A stretch of 64,000 nt of DNA. Source: Desulfofundulus kuznetsovii DSM 6115 (GTDB taxonomy: Bacteria > Bacillota > Desulfotomaculia > Desulfotomaculales > Desulfovirgulaceae). The translations under genes and the position numbers were made by a program. Below, piece after piece: positions 26,560-34,125 of this stretch. The stretch is taken from contig NC_015573.1 of assembly GCF_000214705.1 (NCBI RefSeq), forward strand, positions 12,501 to 76,500, in the 5' to 3' direction. The stretch's first letter is position 1, and the number at the start of each line of letters is the position of its first letter. Under the pieces are notes generated by a model, which saw only the letters and a program-made list of their open reading frames with translations, was not told the DNA's origin and did not search any database.

Positions 26560-27118
26560 GGCGGTGAAGATCCTTCTGGCCGGGGAAGGCGGTCAGGGGG
26601 TTCAATCGGTAGCGGAAATCATTGCCGAGGCGGCCAACGAGGAAGGCCGTGAGGCCCTGTACATCCCCAACTTCGGCGTGGAGCAGCGTGGCGGCGTTTC
26701 CATTGCCTATTTGCAAATCGGGGATGAACCCATTGGTGCACCCAAATTCCAGACCGGGGATATTGTCATTGCCTTGAGCGACCGGGCCGTGCACCGGACC
26801 CGGCAGTATGTGGGCTCCCAAACCCTGTTTGTTTACGATTCCGGCATTGAAGGTATCGAGGACGCTCTGCCCGCCCAGGCGAAAAAAATTTTGCCCATTC
26901 CAGCCATTGAGGTTTCCAAGAAGGAACTGCATCCCCGGGTATTCAACATTGTCATCATGGGAGCGGTAATCAAGGCCACCGGGGTAATTTCCGTAGAAGA
27001 GGCTAAGAATGCCATTGAGAAAAAACTCGGCTACAAGTTTGAAAAGAACCCCAAGTTGCGGGAATTGAACTTCCGTGCCCTGGAGCGGGGCATGGAGCTT
27101 GTGGCCCAAGCCATCTAA
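26552..27118 (+). CDS. korC: 2-oxoacid:ferredoxin oxidoreductase, gamma subunit
   Basis: 188 residues, ATG start. ILLAGEGGQGVQSVAEIIAE is the classic gamma-subunit opening, followed by FGVEQRGGVSIAYLQI, with the QRGG motif. VIMGAVIKATGVISVEEA is the conserved C-terminal strand-helix. It contacts the alpha subunit's CoA-binding side in known enzymes. Coupled to korB by overlap and 12 bp from korD. Confidence 0.92.
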   Translation: MAKAVKILLAGEGGQGVQSVAEIIAEAANEEGREALYIPNFGVEQRGGVSIAYLQIGDEPIGAPKFQTGDIVIALSDRAVHRTRQYVGSQTLFVYDSGIEGIEDALPAQAKKILPIPAIEVSKKELHPRVFNIVIMGAVIKATGVISVEEAKNAIEKKLGYKFEKNPKLRELNFRALERGMELVAQAI

Positions 27119-27130
27119 GGGGGGTAAGCA

Positions 27131-27391
27131 ATGACACAGCACTTTAAGGCCCGGACCATAGAAACCACCAAAAGCTTCTGGACGATCTTCCCCGGCCTGT
27201 GCAAAGGCTGCGGGTTGTGTATGCAAAAGTGCCCCAAGAAGTGCCTTTCCTGGTCGGATGTCCTGGGGGTGTACGGCACCCCTTCGGTGGAACCCAACGA
27301 TGAGTGCATCGCCTGCGGCATCTGCCAGATAGTTTGCCCTGACTGTGCCATTAACGTCACCAAGAAGAAGGAAGAAAAGAAAGCCGGTTAA
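27131..27391 (+). CDS. korD: 2-oxoacid:ferredoxin oxidoreductase, delta (2x[4Fe-4S]) subunit
   Basis: 86 residues, ATG start after AGGGGGG. Two complete clusters: CKGCGLCMQKCPKKCL and CIACGICQIVCPDCAI, each CxxCxxCxxxCP. It passes electrons from the TPP site to soluble ferredoxin. In most operons of this type the delta gene comes first; here it is last, which is a variation of order. The Lys-rich tail is short. A strong terminator follows directly. Confidence 0.92.
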   Translation: MTQHFKARTIETTKSFWTIFPGLCKGCGLCMQKCPKKCLSWSDVLGVYGTPSVEPNDECIACGICQIVCPDCAINVTKKKEEKKAG

Positions 27392-27398
27392 TAGTCAA

Positions 27399-27432
27399 GG
27401 GCCCTTTCCCCATGGGGAAAGGGCCTTTATCT
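27399..27432 (+). terminator. kor operon terminator
   Basis: GGCCCTTTCCCC pairs with GGGGAAAGGGCC (27400-27411 and 27414-27425), followed by TTTATCTT. Confidence 0.92.
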
Positions 27433-27564
27433 TAACAGCACCGCCTTACGGCGGAGCTGGTCAAAAAATTTTTCAGGATACCCCGGGCATCTGAACAAGT
27501 AAAAGTTGCTATACACTATGAAGGAATGCAGGCAATGGTTCTGAATGGGGTTTTGTGGATACGG

Positions 27565-27789
27565 TTAAAGATAAACCGGGCGGTTCAATTCCTTTTTCCG
27601 GGCCAGGCGCAGGCGCCGGTGGGCCATTTCGATATCGCCCCGGATCCTGTTCAAGGTAGCGGGGTCGATACCGGTGCTGGCGGCAATTTCCATATCCGAA
27701 AGACCCCTTTTCCAGGCCCGGATCAGGCGGGAAACATTGGTTTTATACTTGCGGGAAAGGCTTTTTTCGTCAATTTTATCACCTCTCAT
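27565..27789 (-). CDS. Small helix-turn-helix protein
   Basis: 74 residues, minus strand, start ATG 27789 with AAAGGAGAGG upstream. The core SRLIRAWKRGLSDMEIAAST with GIDPATLNRIRGDIE reads as a helix-turn-helix with the second helix IDPATLNRIR. The N- and C-terminal ends are strongly basic (RRLRLARKKELNRP). Length and charge suit a DNA-binding regulator or a phage-derived Cro-like protein. It lies divergent from the yaaO-tmk operon and could regulate it, but no target site was recognised. Confidence 0.6.
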   Translation of the reverse strand: MRGDKIDEKSLSRKYKTNVSRLIRAWKRGLSDMEIAASTGIDPATLNRIRGDIEMAHRRLRLARKKELNRPVYL

Positions 27790-27826
27790 CCGTTGCCTCT
27801 CCTTTCACTTTGTCTTTAAACTTATT

Positions 27827-27855
27827 TTGACCGCCGCCTTGACCGGATATAAGAT
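27827..27855 (+). promoter_or_regulatory. Candidate promoter of the yaaO-tmk-holB-ricT operon (TTGACC-17-TAAGAT)
   Basis: -35 TTGACC at 27827-27832, 17-bp spacer, -10 TAAGAT at 27850-27855, about 95 bp before the first gene. Confidence 0.5.
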
Positions 27856-27949
27856 TAAAGTAATGGCAATGCTTTATGACACAGGGCACTCATGTTAAAA
27901 TAAAGCTGTTGAACCAAAATTTTGACTTGTCAATAGGTGAAAACGGTTT

Positions 27950-29395
27950 ATGAACCAGCAGGAAGCGCCCCTGTTGGCCGCACTCTATGCCCATTGTGCC
28001 CGGGATTACGCCCACCTGCACGTGCCCGCACACCGCCAGGGGGAAGCCGTTTTTCCCGAGTGGCAGGGAGTCAAAGAAATCCTCCAGCTGGATCTTACCG
28101 AATTGCCCGGTCTGGATGACCTGCACCGTCCCGAAGGGGTGATCGCCCGGGCCCAGGCCCTGGCGGCAGAGCTTTTTGGTGCCGGGCAAACCTTTTTTCT
28201 GGTTAACGGGAGCACGGTGGGTATAACGGCGCTGTTGCTGGCCCTGTGCCGCCCGGGGGAGGAAATCTTGCTTCCCCGCAACGCCCACCGGGCCGTACTG
28301 GGGGGGTTGATTTTTTCCGGGGCCAAACCCGTCTTCCTTGAACCTGTGGTTCTGGAGGAGTTCGGTATAGCTGCCGGATTGACCCCCCGGGCAGTTGCCG
28401 GCGCCCTGGAAAAACACCCGCTGGCGAAGGGGCTTTTGGTTATCCACCCCACCTATTATGGGATTACGGGCGACCTGCCGCGGCTGGTGGGGCTGGCCCA
28501 CAGGGTGAACAAGCCTGTAGTGGCCGATGAGGCCCACGGGGTGCACTTCCCTTTTCATGAGGGGCTGCCGCCGCCGGCATTGCAGTGCGGCGTGGACGCC
28601 GCAGTGCAGAGTATGCACAAGATGGGTGGTTCCCTTACCCAATCCTCGTTGCTGCATCTCAAAGGAAACCGGGTAGATGTCCAGAAAACAGCCCGTGCTT
28701 TAAGTCTTTTGCAGAGCAGCAGCCCTTCTTATCTTCTGCTGGCCTCCCTGGACGGTGCCCGCAGGCAGCTGGCTACCAGGGGCAGGGAAATGCTGGAACG
28801 GGCGGTGAGTTTGGCCCGGGAGGTGAGGCAGATCCTCTCCCGGTTGCCCGGCATTACCCTGCTGGAAGAAGAACACCTGGGCCGGCCGGGAGCACACGGC
28901 CTGGATCCCACCCGGCTGGTGGTTTCCGTACGGTCCCTGGGTTTGACGGGGTACCAGGCGGCCCGCATCCTGGCCCGGGATTACCGGGTACAGGTGGAAA
29001 TGGCCGATTACTATAACCTGGTGGTGGTTGTTGGCATAGGCACCACCCGCCGGGACTGCCATCTCCTCGTCCGCGGTCTGCAGGAGCTGGTTCGCCGGGA
29101 GGGGGGGAGACAACCACTTGGGGCCTGCCCCGAACTGCCGCCGCTTCCATTGGCGCGACTTACGCCCCGCCAGGCCTGGCTGGCTCCCAGCCGCCCCCTG
29201 CCGTTGCGGGAGTGCGCCGGCCATATCTGTGCCGAATGGGTGAACGTTTCCCCGCCGGGCATTCCCCTGCTCTATCCCGGGGAGGAGATTGGCCCGGAGA
29301 TGGTCGAATATCTACAATGGGTGAGGAACCTGTCACTTTTCGTACAGGGCCCTGAAGATCCCGGGCTGGCGAGCCTGCGGGTGGTGGTCTGTTGA
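27950..29395 (+). CDS. Orn/Lys/Arg decarboxylase-family PLP enzyme (YaaO-like)
   Basis: 481 residues, ATG start. Fold-type I PLP enzyme. LHVPAHRQG near 24 is the N-terminal signature, GSTVGITALLLAL the cofactor-phosphate loop, VVADEAHGVHFPF holds the pyridine-binding Asp and conserved His, and SMHKMGGSLTQSS has the Schiff-base Lys. It is shorter than biodegradative decarboxylases and corresponds to YaaO/SpeA-type aminoacid decarboxylases. Substrate (arginine, lysine, ornithine) cannot be told. As in B. subtilis, it is followed by tmk; their ends overlap (TTGA). Confidence 0.87.
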   Translation: MNQQEAPLLAALYAHCARDYAHLHVPAHRQGEAVFPEWQGVKEILQLDLTELPGLDDLHRPEGVIARAQALAAELFGAGQTFFLVNGSTVGITALLLALCRPGEEILLPRNAHRAVLGGLIFSGAKPVFLEPVVLEEFGIAAGLTPRAVAGALEKHPLAKGLLVIHPTYYGITGDLPRLVGLAHRVNKPVVADEAHGVHFPFHEGLPPPALQCGVDAAVQSMHKMGGSLTQSSLLHLKGNRVDVQKTARALSLLQSSSPSYLLLASLDGARRQLATRGREMLERAVSLAREVRQILSRLPGITLLEEEHLGRPGAHGLDPTRLVVSVRSLGLTGYQAARILARDYRVQVEMADYYNLVVVVGIGTTRRDCHLLVRGLQELVRREGGRQPLGACPELPPLPLARLTPRQAWLAPSRPLPLRECAGHICAEWVNVSPPGIPLLYPGEEIGPEMVEYLQWVRNLSLFVQGPEDPGLASLRVVVC

Positions 29396-30003
29396 AAGGT
29401 TTGTTTATTGTTTTTGAAGGCATTGATGGTGCCGGCAAAACTACCCAGGCCCGGCTTCTGGCGACGGCCCTGATCCGGCGGGGGCACCCCGTGGTGCTCA
29501 CCCGGGAACCCGGGGGGACTCCGGTGGGGGAAAAGATTCGCAGCCTTTTACTCGATCCGGTACTGGCCGGTTTAAACCCCCTGGCCGAGGCCCTGCTTTA
29601 CGCCGGTGCCCGGGCCGAGCTGGTGGCCCGCATCATCCGCCCCGCTTTAGCCCAGGGCCGGGTGGTAATCAGCGATCGCTTTGTGGATTCCAGCCTGGCC
29701 TATCAGGGCTACGGGCGCTGCCTCGACTTAAAAGAATTGGAACAACTTAACGCCCTGGCCACGGGAAAGCTTGTGGCGGACTTGACGGTGCTGCTGGACA
29801 TGCCGGCTGCCGGGGCTCTGGCCCGGCTGGCGGGCAGGGCAGATCGCATCGAACGGGAACGGCAGGATTTTTTTGACCGTGTGCGCCGGGGATACCTCCA
29901 GCTCGTAAAAAGGGCCCCCGAGCGTTACCTGGTGCTGGACGGACGCCTGGACCGCCGGGAACTCCACCGGCAGATCTTAAAGGCTGTGGAGGAGAGGCTT
30001 TAG
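29392..30003 (+). CDS. tmk: Thymidylate kinase
   Basis: 203 residues. TTG start overlapping the previous stop. P-loop FEGIDGAGKTTQARLL (about 7-22), DR(Y/F) motif SDRFVDSSLAYQGYGR, and LREPGG equivalent TREPGGTPVGE. It makes dTDP from dTMP for DNA replication. Directly joined to holB (zero spacing), in line with a replication gene set. Confidence 0.97.
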   Translation: MKGLFIVFEGIDGAGKTTQARLLATALIRRGHPVVLTREPGGTPVGEKIRSLLLDPVLAGLNPLAEALLYAGARAELVARIIRPALAQGRVVISDRFVDSSLAYQGYGRCLDLKELEQLNALATGKLVADLTVLLDMPAAGALARLAGRADRIERERQDFFDRVRRGYLQLVKRAPERYLVLDGRLDRRELHRQILKAVEERL

Positions 30004-30993
30004 ATGAAACTGGCGAACATTGTAGGACATGGCGAAATAATCCGCGCCCTGTGCCGGGCGGTGGAACAAGACAGGGTCAGCCATGCCTATTTATTTGCCG
30101 GGCCGGAAGGCGTGGGCAAGACCACCACGGCCCTGGCCTTTGGGGCCGCCCTGCTGTGCCGGCAGCCCGACTCCGGGGATGCCTGCGGTCAGTGCCGGGA
30201 TTGCCGGCAGGCAGCCGCACAAAACCACCCCGACCTGCACCGGATTGCTCCCCAGGGGGCGTCTATCAAGATCGGGCAAATGCGGGAGATGTTGCGCCGC
30301 ATTACCCTGTCCCCCTACCAGGGGCAGCGGCAGATTTTTCTCGTGGAACAGGCGGACCTGATGACCCATGAGGCGGCCAACTGCCTTTTAAAAACCCTGG
30401 AAGAACCACCGGCCGGTACGGTGCTTATTTTAATTTCCGACCGTCCCCAGGCTTTGCTGCCTACAATCCTTTCCCGCTGCCAGATCTTCACCTTTCACCC
30501 GCTGCCCCCGGAACAGGTGGCCGGTATCCTGAAAAGGGGAATGGACGCTTCCCGGGAAGAACTGGAGCTGCTGGCCCGGCTTACCGGGGGGTGCCCCGGG
30601 CGGGCCGTGCGGCTGGCCGGTATGAATGGCGGCTATTTTGGCTTGCGGCAAAAGGTGGTGGATCTGGCCACCGGGCTAGGCCGGGCTTCCGTTATGGAGG
30701 CCTTCCGGCTGGCAGCTATCGTGGCTGAAGATAAAGAGCTGGCTTTAGCCTACCTGGAGCTTTTCCTGCTGTGGTACCGGGATTTGCTGGTGTGGAAGGA
30801 AACCGGGGCACCCGGGTTGCTTTTCAACCAGGATCACCTTTCCCTGGTAGACCGGGAGGCCCGTTTGTACAGCTGCACCCGGCTCCTGGAGATCATCAAA
30901 GAAATTGAAAGAACCAGGGATTCCCTTCTGGCAAACGTTAATACCAGACTGGCACTGGAAATGCTTTTTATGCGTCTGGCTGGCGCCGCCTGA
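30004..30993 (+). CDS. holB: DNA polymerase III subunit delta'
   Basis: 329 residues, ATG start next to the tmk stop. Clamp-loader AAA+ fold: GPEGVGKTTTALAFG, a zinc module CGQCRDCRQAA after LLCRQPDSGDA, the Walker B-like region IFLVEQADLMTHEAAN (VEQ rather than the ATPase DEAD-like box), and sensor/SRC box PTILSRCQIF. The catalytic loop is kept more than in many delta' proteins. Clusters with dnaX-type genes of replication in this region. Confidence 0.95.
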   Translation: MKLANIVGHGEIIRALCRAVEQDRVSHAYLFAGPEGVGKTTTALAFGAALLCRQPDSGDACGQCRDCRQAAAQNHPDLHRIAPQGASIKIGQMREMLRRITLSPYQGQRQIFLVEQADLMTHEAANCLLKTLEEPPAGTVLILISDRPQALLPTILSRCQIFTFHPLPPEQVAGILKRGMDASREELELLARLTGGCPGRAVRLAGMNGGYFGLRQKVVDLATGLGRASVMEAFRLAAIVAEDKELALAYLELFLLWYRDLLVWKETGAPGLLFNQDHLSLVDREARLYSCTRLLEIIKEIERTRDSLLANVNTRLALEMLFMRLAGAA

Positions 30994-31039
30994 TTGAACG
31001 GTGGCGACCGGGCCAGGGAGGCTGAATGGAGGGAAAGAC

Positions 31040-31966
31040 ATGCCCTACCGGGTTGTAGGGGTCAGGTTCAGGCGGGCGGGTAAAATCTACTACTTTGACC
31101 CGGGGGAATACCAGCTTAAACCCGGCGATACGGTTATTGTAGAAACGGCCCGCGGTATAGAAAACGGGCAGGTGGTGATCGGGCCCACCGAAGTGCCTGA
31201 CGAAGAGGTGGTCGCGCCTTTAAAGAAGGTCATCCGCCCGGCGACCAGGGAAGACCTGGAGAAAATTGCCGCCAACAAAAAAAAGGAAAGACGGGCTTTT
31301 CAAATCTGCCTGGAAAAGATTTCCGCCCACGGTTTACCCATGAAGCTGGTGGACGTGGAGCAGACCTATGACGGAAACAAGATCATTTTTTACTTTACTG
31401 CCGAGGGGCGGGTTGATTTCCGGGAACTGGTGAGGGATCTGGCCTCGGTTTTCCGCACCCGCATCGAGCTGCGGCAAATTGGAGTGCGGGATGAAGCCAA
31501 GATGATGGGCGGCCTGGGTTGCTGCGGGCGGGAATTATGCTGCAGCACCTGGTTGTGCGACTTTGCCTCCGTTTCCATCCGCATGGCCAAGGACCAGAAT
31601 CTTTCCCTGAATCCTACCAAGATTTCCGGTATTTGCGGGAGGTTAATGTGCTGCCTCAAGTATGAAAACGAGATTTACGAACAGGCCAAGGAGGAACATC
31701 CCGAAATTGGCGCCCGGGTGTTGACGCCCCAGGGGGAGGGCAGGGTCACAGCCGTAAACATTTTTCGTAAAACCGTGACGGTGGAATTAAAGGAAACCAG
31801 GCTTAACAAGGAGTATTCTTTTAGCGAGGTAATCACCAGGACGAGAGGTGACCAGTGTGCAAGCTCTGACCGCAATGCTCAAGGAAATGGAAGCCAGGAT
31901 CCAGGCACTCGGGAGCGACATGCAGAAAATCAAAAAGCAGATCCGCCTTTTGATGGAGGAAAATGA
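31040..31966 (+). CDS. ricT: PSP1-domain protein RicT (YaaT)
   Basis: 308 residues from ATG 31040, after GGAGGGAAAG. The PSP1 C-terminal domain has the characteristic cysteines GGLGCCGRELCCSTWL and GICGRLMCCLKYE. In B. subtilis these bind Fe-S clusters in the RicAFT complex, which acts with RNase Y and in sporulation phosphorelay. The last 37 residues or so (after ITRTRGD, low complexity) run through the start of yabA in another frame, an overlap of 110 bp. A sequence change may have destroyed an earlier stop. Confidence 0.93.
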   Translation: MPYRVVGVRFRRAGKIYYFDPGEYQLKPGDTVIVETARGIENGQVVIGPTEVPDEEVVAPLKKVIRPATREDLEKIAANKKKERRAFQICLEKISAHGLPMKLVDVEQTYDGNKIIFYFTAEGRVDFRELVRDLASVFRTRIELRQIGVRDEAKMMGGLGCCGRELCCSTWLCDFASVSIRMAKDQNLSLNPTKISGICGRLMCCLKYENEIYEQAKEEHPEIGARVLTPQGEGRVTAVNIFRKTVTVELKETRLNKEYSFSEVITRTRGDQCASSDRNAQGNGSQDPGTRERHAENQKADPPFDGGK

Positions 31967-32162
31967 CAAGTTGCGGGAGGAGTTAGCCAGGGCCTACGGG
32001 CAGGCCGGCGACAGCACCCCTGCCAGGGGAGGGCTAAAAAACCTGTGGGACCTCTACCAGCAGGGTTTTCATATTTGCAACGTACACTTCGGCCGCATCC
32101 GGACGACGGAATGCCTGTTTTGTGAAGCATTTTGGGACAGGGAACGGGAGGGGGGAAGGTGA
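31857..32162 (+). CDS. yabA: Replication initiation control protein YabA
   Basis: 101 residues if started at GTG 31857 (GAGAGGTGA just upstream); GTG 31848 would add three. The N-terminal leucine-zipper coiled coil is visible (AMLKEMEARIQALGSDMQKI and on to about 50). The C-terminal zinc domain has FHICNVHFGRIRTTECLFC, matching the family's HxC...C..C ligands. In Bacillus YabA restrains DnaA by binding DnaA and DnaN. It overlaps both ricT and the rsmI start. Confidence 0.92.
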   Translation: MQALTAMLKEMEARIQALGSDMQKIKKQIRLLMEENDKLREELARAYGQAGDSTPARGGLKNLWDLYQQGFHICNVHFGRIRTTECLFCEAFWDREREGGR

Positions 32163-33022
32163 GTCAACAGGGAATCCTCTTTCTCTGCGCCACCCCCATT
32201 GGCAACCTGGAGGATATTACCCTGCGGGTTCTGCGGATATTGCGGGAAGTGGATCTGATTGCGGCCGAGGATACCCGCCACACCAGAAAGCTCCTGGCCC
32301 ATTACGACATACACACACCGGTGGTCAGCTACCGCGAACAAAACCGCCGGCAAATGGGCCGGTATCTTTTAAGCCTGCTGGCGGCCGGCCGGAGGATCGC
32401 CCTGGTTTCCGATGCCGGCATGCCGGGTATATCCGACCCCGGGGAGGAACTGGTTTCCCTCTCCATAAGCCAGGGTATTCCAGTGGTGCCCCTGCCCGGA
32501 CCCAGCGCGGCCCTGGCCGCACTGGTGGCCTCTGGTCTGCCCACCTCTTCTTTTTGTTTTGAAGGCTTCCTTCCGGCGGCAGCCGGTGCCAGGCGCCGAA
32601 AGCTGCAGGAGTTAAAGGGAGAGAGGCGGACCATTATTTTTTACGAAGCCCCCCACCGTCTTTTGGAAAGCCTTTCTGATATGGTTGAAATCCTGGGAGA
32701 GCGGCAGATTGCCGTTGCCCGGGAGCTGACCAAAAAATATGAAGAAATCTGGCGGGGTACATTGCCCCAGGCATTGGAACACTTTCGCCTCCACTCTCCC
32801 CGGGGCGAGTTTACCCTGGTGGTGGCCGGCGCCCGGGAAGAAGAGGTCGCGGGTACACGGGATGAATCCTGGCGGGGGCTTTCACTGCAGGAGCACGTTG
32901 CTCTCCTCCAGGTGCAGGGTATGGATAAAAAGGCAGCTATCCGGGAGGTGGCCCGGCTGCGGGGAATGTCCCGGCGGGACGTTTACAACCAGGTGGTTCG
33001 GGACGGTGAAGGAAACTCTTAA
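32159..33022 (+). CDS. rsmI: 16S rRNA (cytidine-1402 2'-O)-methyltransferase
   Basis: 287 residues. GTG at 32159 overlaps the yabA stop (GTGA) and follows GGGAGGGGGG. Tetrapyrrole-methylase fold: LFLCATPIGNLEDITLRVL, AAEDTRHTRKLLAHY, SDAGMPGISDPG and EAPHRLLESL are the family's SAM and substrate motifs. Modifies C1402 in the ribosomal P-site. Last gene of this plus-strand run; a loose GGGCCGG/CCGGCCC hairpin (33023-33060) separates it from convergent abrB. Confidence 0.96.
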   Translation: MSQQGILFLCATPIGNLEDITLRVLRILREVDLIAAEDTRHTRKLLAHYDIHTPVVSYREQNRRQMGRYLLSLLAAGRRIALVSDAGMPGISDPGEELVSLSISQGIPVVPLPGPSAALAALVASGLPTSSFCFEGFLPAAAGARRRKLQELKGERRTIIFYEAPHRLLESLSDMVEILGERQIAVARELTKKYEEIWRGTLPQALEHFRLHSPRGEFTLVVAGAREEEVAGTRDESWRGLSLQEHVALLQVQGMDKKAAIREVARLRGMSRRDVYNQVVRDGEGNS

Positions 33023-33101
33023 GGGCCGGTTGGTGATCAAAATCCCCTCCCACCCGGCCCTTCGCCATGGTCATTTAAGGTTATGATAATTTTATGATTC
33101 C

Positions 33102-33356
33102 TTACATGGCCTTGGCATTTTCAAACATTTCCACAGCACAGTTCCGGCATACCAGCTTGCCGCGGTAAAGCTGTACCTCCGCCGCGTTGCCGCAGAAGAC
33201 GCAGCCGGGCTCGTACTTCTTAAGGATAATTTTTTCGTTGTCTACGTAGATCTCCAGAGCGTCCTTTTCGTCAATCCCCAGAGTTCTCCGCAACTCGATT
33301 GGAATAACCACCCTCCCCAGCTCGTCCACCTTTCTAACAACACCCGTTGACTTCAA
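33102..33356 (-). CDS. abrB: AbrB/SpoVT-type transition-state regulator with C-terminal zinc motif
   Basis: 84 residues. The swapped-hairpin DNA-binding domain reads GVVRKVDELGRVVIPIELRR ... LEIYVDNEKIILKKY, near-canonical AbrB. The C-terminus carries CVFCGNAAEVQLYRGKLVCRNC, a CxxC...CxxC set that probably binds zinc and aids multimerisation, as in clostridial AbrB forms. Position between rsmI (yabC) and metS equals that of abrB in B. subtilis. Start ATG 33356 after GGGGAGGGAAAG. Confidence 0.93.
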   Translation of the reverse strand: MKSTGVVRKVDELGRVVIPIELRRTLGIDEKDALEIYVDNEKIILKKYEPGCVFCGNAAEVQLYRGKLVCRNCAVEMFENAKAM

Positions 33357-33418
33357 AGTCTTTCCCTCCCCTTAAAATTTACATAGATCGACAAGAAACT
33401 AGTTTATCATACAAGTAA

Positions 33419-33447
33419 ATGGTACCAAGTTACCCAGTTAAAGTCAA
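33419..33447 (-). promoter_or_regulatory. abrB promoter (TTGACT-17-TACCAT, minus strand)
   Basis: -35 TTGACT at 33447-33442, 17-bp spacer, -10 TACCAT at 33424-33419; about 60 bp leader. Confidence 0.55.
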
Positions 33448-33494
33448 TATGTTTTTGGCTTTTTTTGTATAAATTTTTCGCCTGAAGGGAAAAC

Positions 33495-33524
33495 TTGACA
33501 AGTCAAGGCTTTTTTCAATACAAT
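33495..33524 (+). promoter_or_regulatory. metG T-box promoter (TTGACA-18-TACAAT)
   Basis: Perfect -35 TTGACA at 33495-33500, 18-bp spacer, -10 TACAAT at 33519-33524. Confidence 0.75.
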
Positions 33525-33680
33525 CTAGATGTTGGGAACAGGTGATGAAGGGGAAGAGTAGAGCTGCCAGTACCCGTACAGAGAGCGGGGGTCAGGTGAA
33601 AACCCGCCGGGGAAGACAGTTTGAACATGGCCCCGGAGCTGCCCGCTGAACGCCCTCAAGGCCCAAAGGGGCACACTTTT

Positions 33681-33933
33681 TCAGTGAAGGGTTTTAAGAG
33701 CGTGATTTAGCTCGAAAGCGAGCGACTTGAGCCAAGCGGCAGACCAAACTTAGCGAAATTGAGGACGGAGGCGGGGCCGAGGCCCTGGATGGCCGAGGCC
33801 GGCTCCTGAGGCATGGAAGCCGAATGAGCCGGGAACCCCGCCGGAGTCCGAAAATTGAGCGCTAGTTTGGTCCGCGAGGCTCATGGAGCGAGCGAGAGCT
33901 AAATCACGCTTGTCGAATAACTCAGTGAAGGGT
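33681..33933. mobile_element. Palindromic MITE-like insertion with 12-bp flanking direct repeat
   Basis: Direct repeat TCAGTGAAGGGT at 33681-33692 and 33922-33933 brackets a 229-bp element. The arms pair over AGCGTGATTTAGCTC / GAGCTAAATCACGCT. Further nested pairs are GAGCC/GGCTC, ACCAAACTTAGCG / CGCTAGTTTGGT, GGCGGGG/CCCCGCC and GCCGGCTC/GAGCCGG. No ORF. The direct repeat looks like a target-site duplication, so I read it as a non-autonomous transposed element, though a captured structured RNA is possible. Confidence 0.75.
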
Positions 33934-34070
33934 CAGTAGGTGGGGCCGGGTTGAGCACCCGTTATCCATGCTTGCAGTATCGCCGCAAAGGTTTTGCCCT
34001 TGCGGCCGTACTGGCCGAGGCCCCGGACCGTGAGGCCGGGGTGAATCTGGGTGGTACCACGGAAAGATCT

Positions 34071-34100
34071 CCGTCCCGGTAAGAAGGACGGGGTTTTTTT
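34071..34100 (+). terminator. metG T-box terminator
   Basis: CCGTCC, loop CGGTAAGAA, GGACGG, then GG and seven T. It overlaps the antiterminator 3' side. Confidence 0.85.
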
Positions 34101-34125
34101 ATGGCAGCAAAGGAGGGATCTGTTT

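Larger units (their letters stand above)
33531..34100 (+). promoter_or_regulatory. T-box leader of metG, interrupted by a palindromic insertion
   Basis: Stem I signatures are present: GATGAAGGGGAAGAGTAG, ACAGAGAGCGGGG, GGTGAAAACCCG. The specifier context GAACATGG gives AUG at 33627-33629 (methionine). Stem III AGTAGG...CCCGTTATC is at about 33935-33965 and the T-box GGGTGGTACCACGG at 34049-34062. The terminator CCGTCC (34071-34076) / GGACGG (34086-34091) is followed by seven T. A 229-bp element lies between Stem I and Stem III, so the leader is about 570 nt instead of about 330. Confidence 0.92.
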
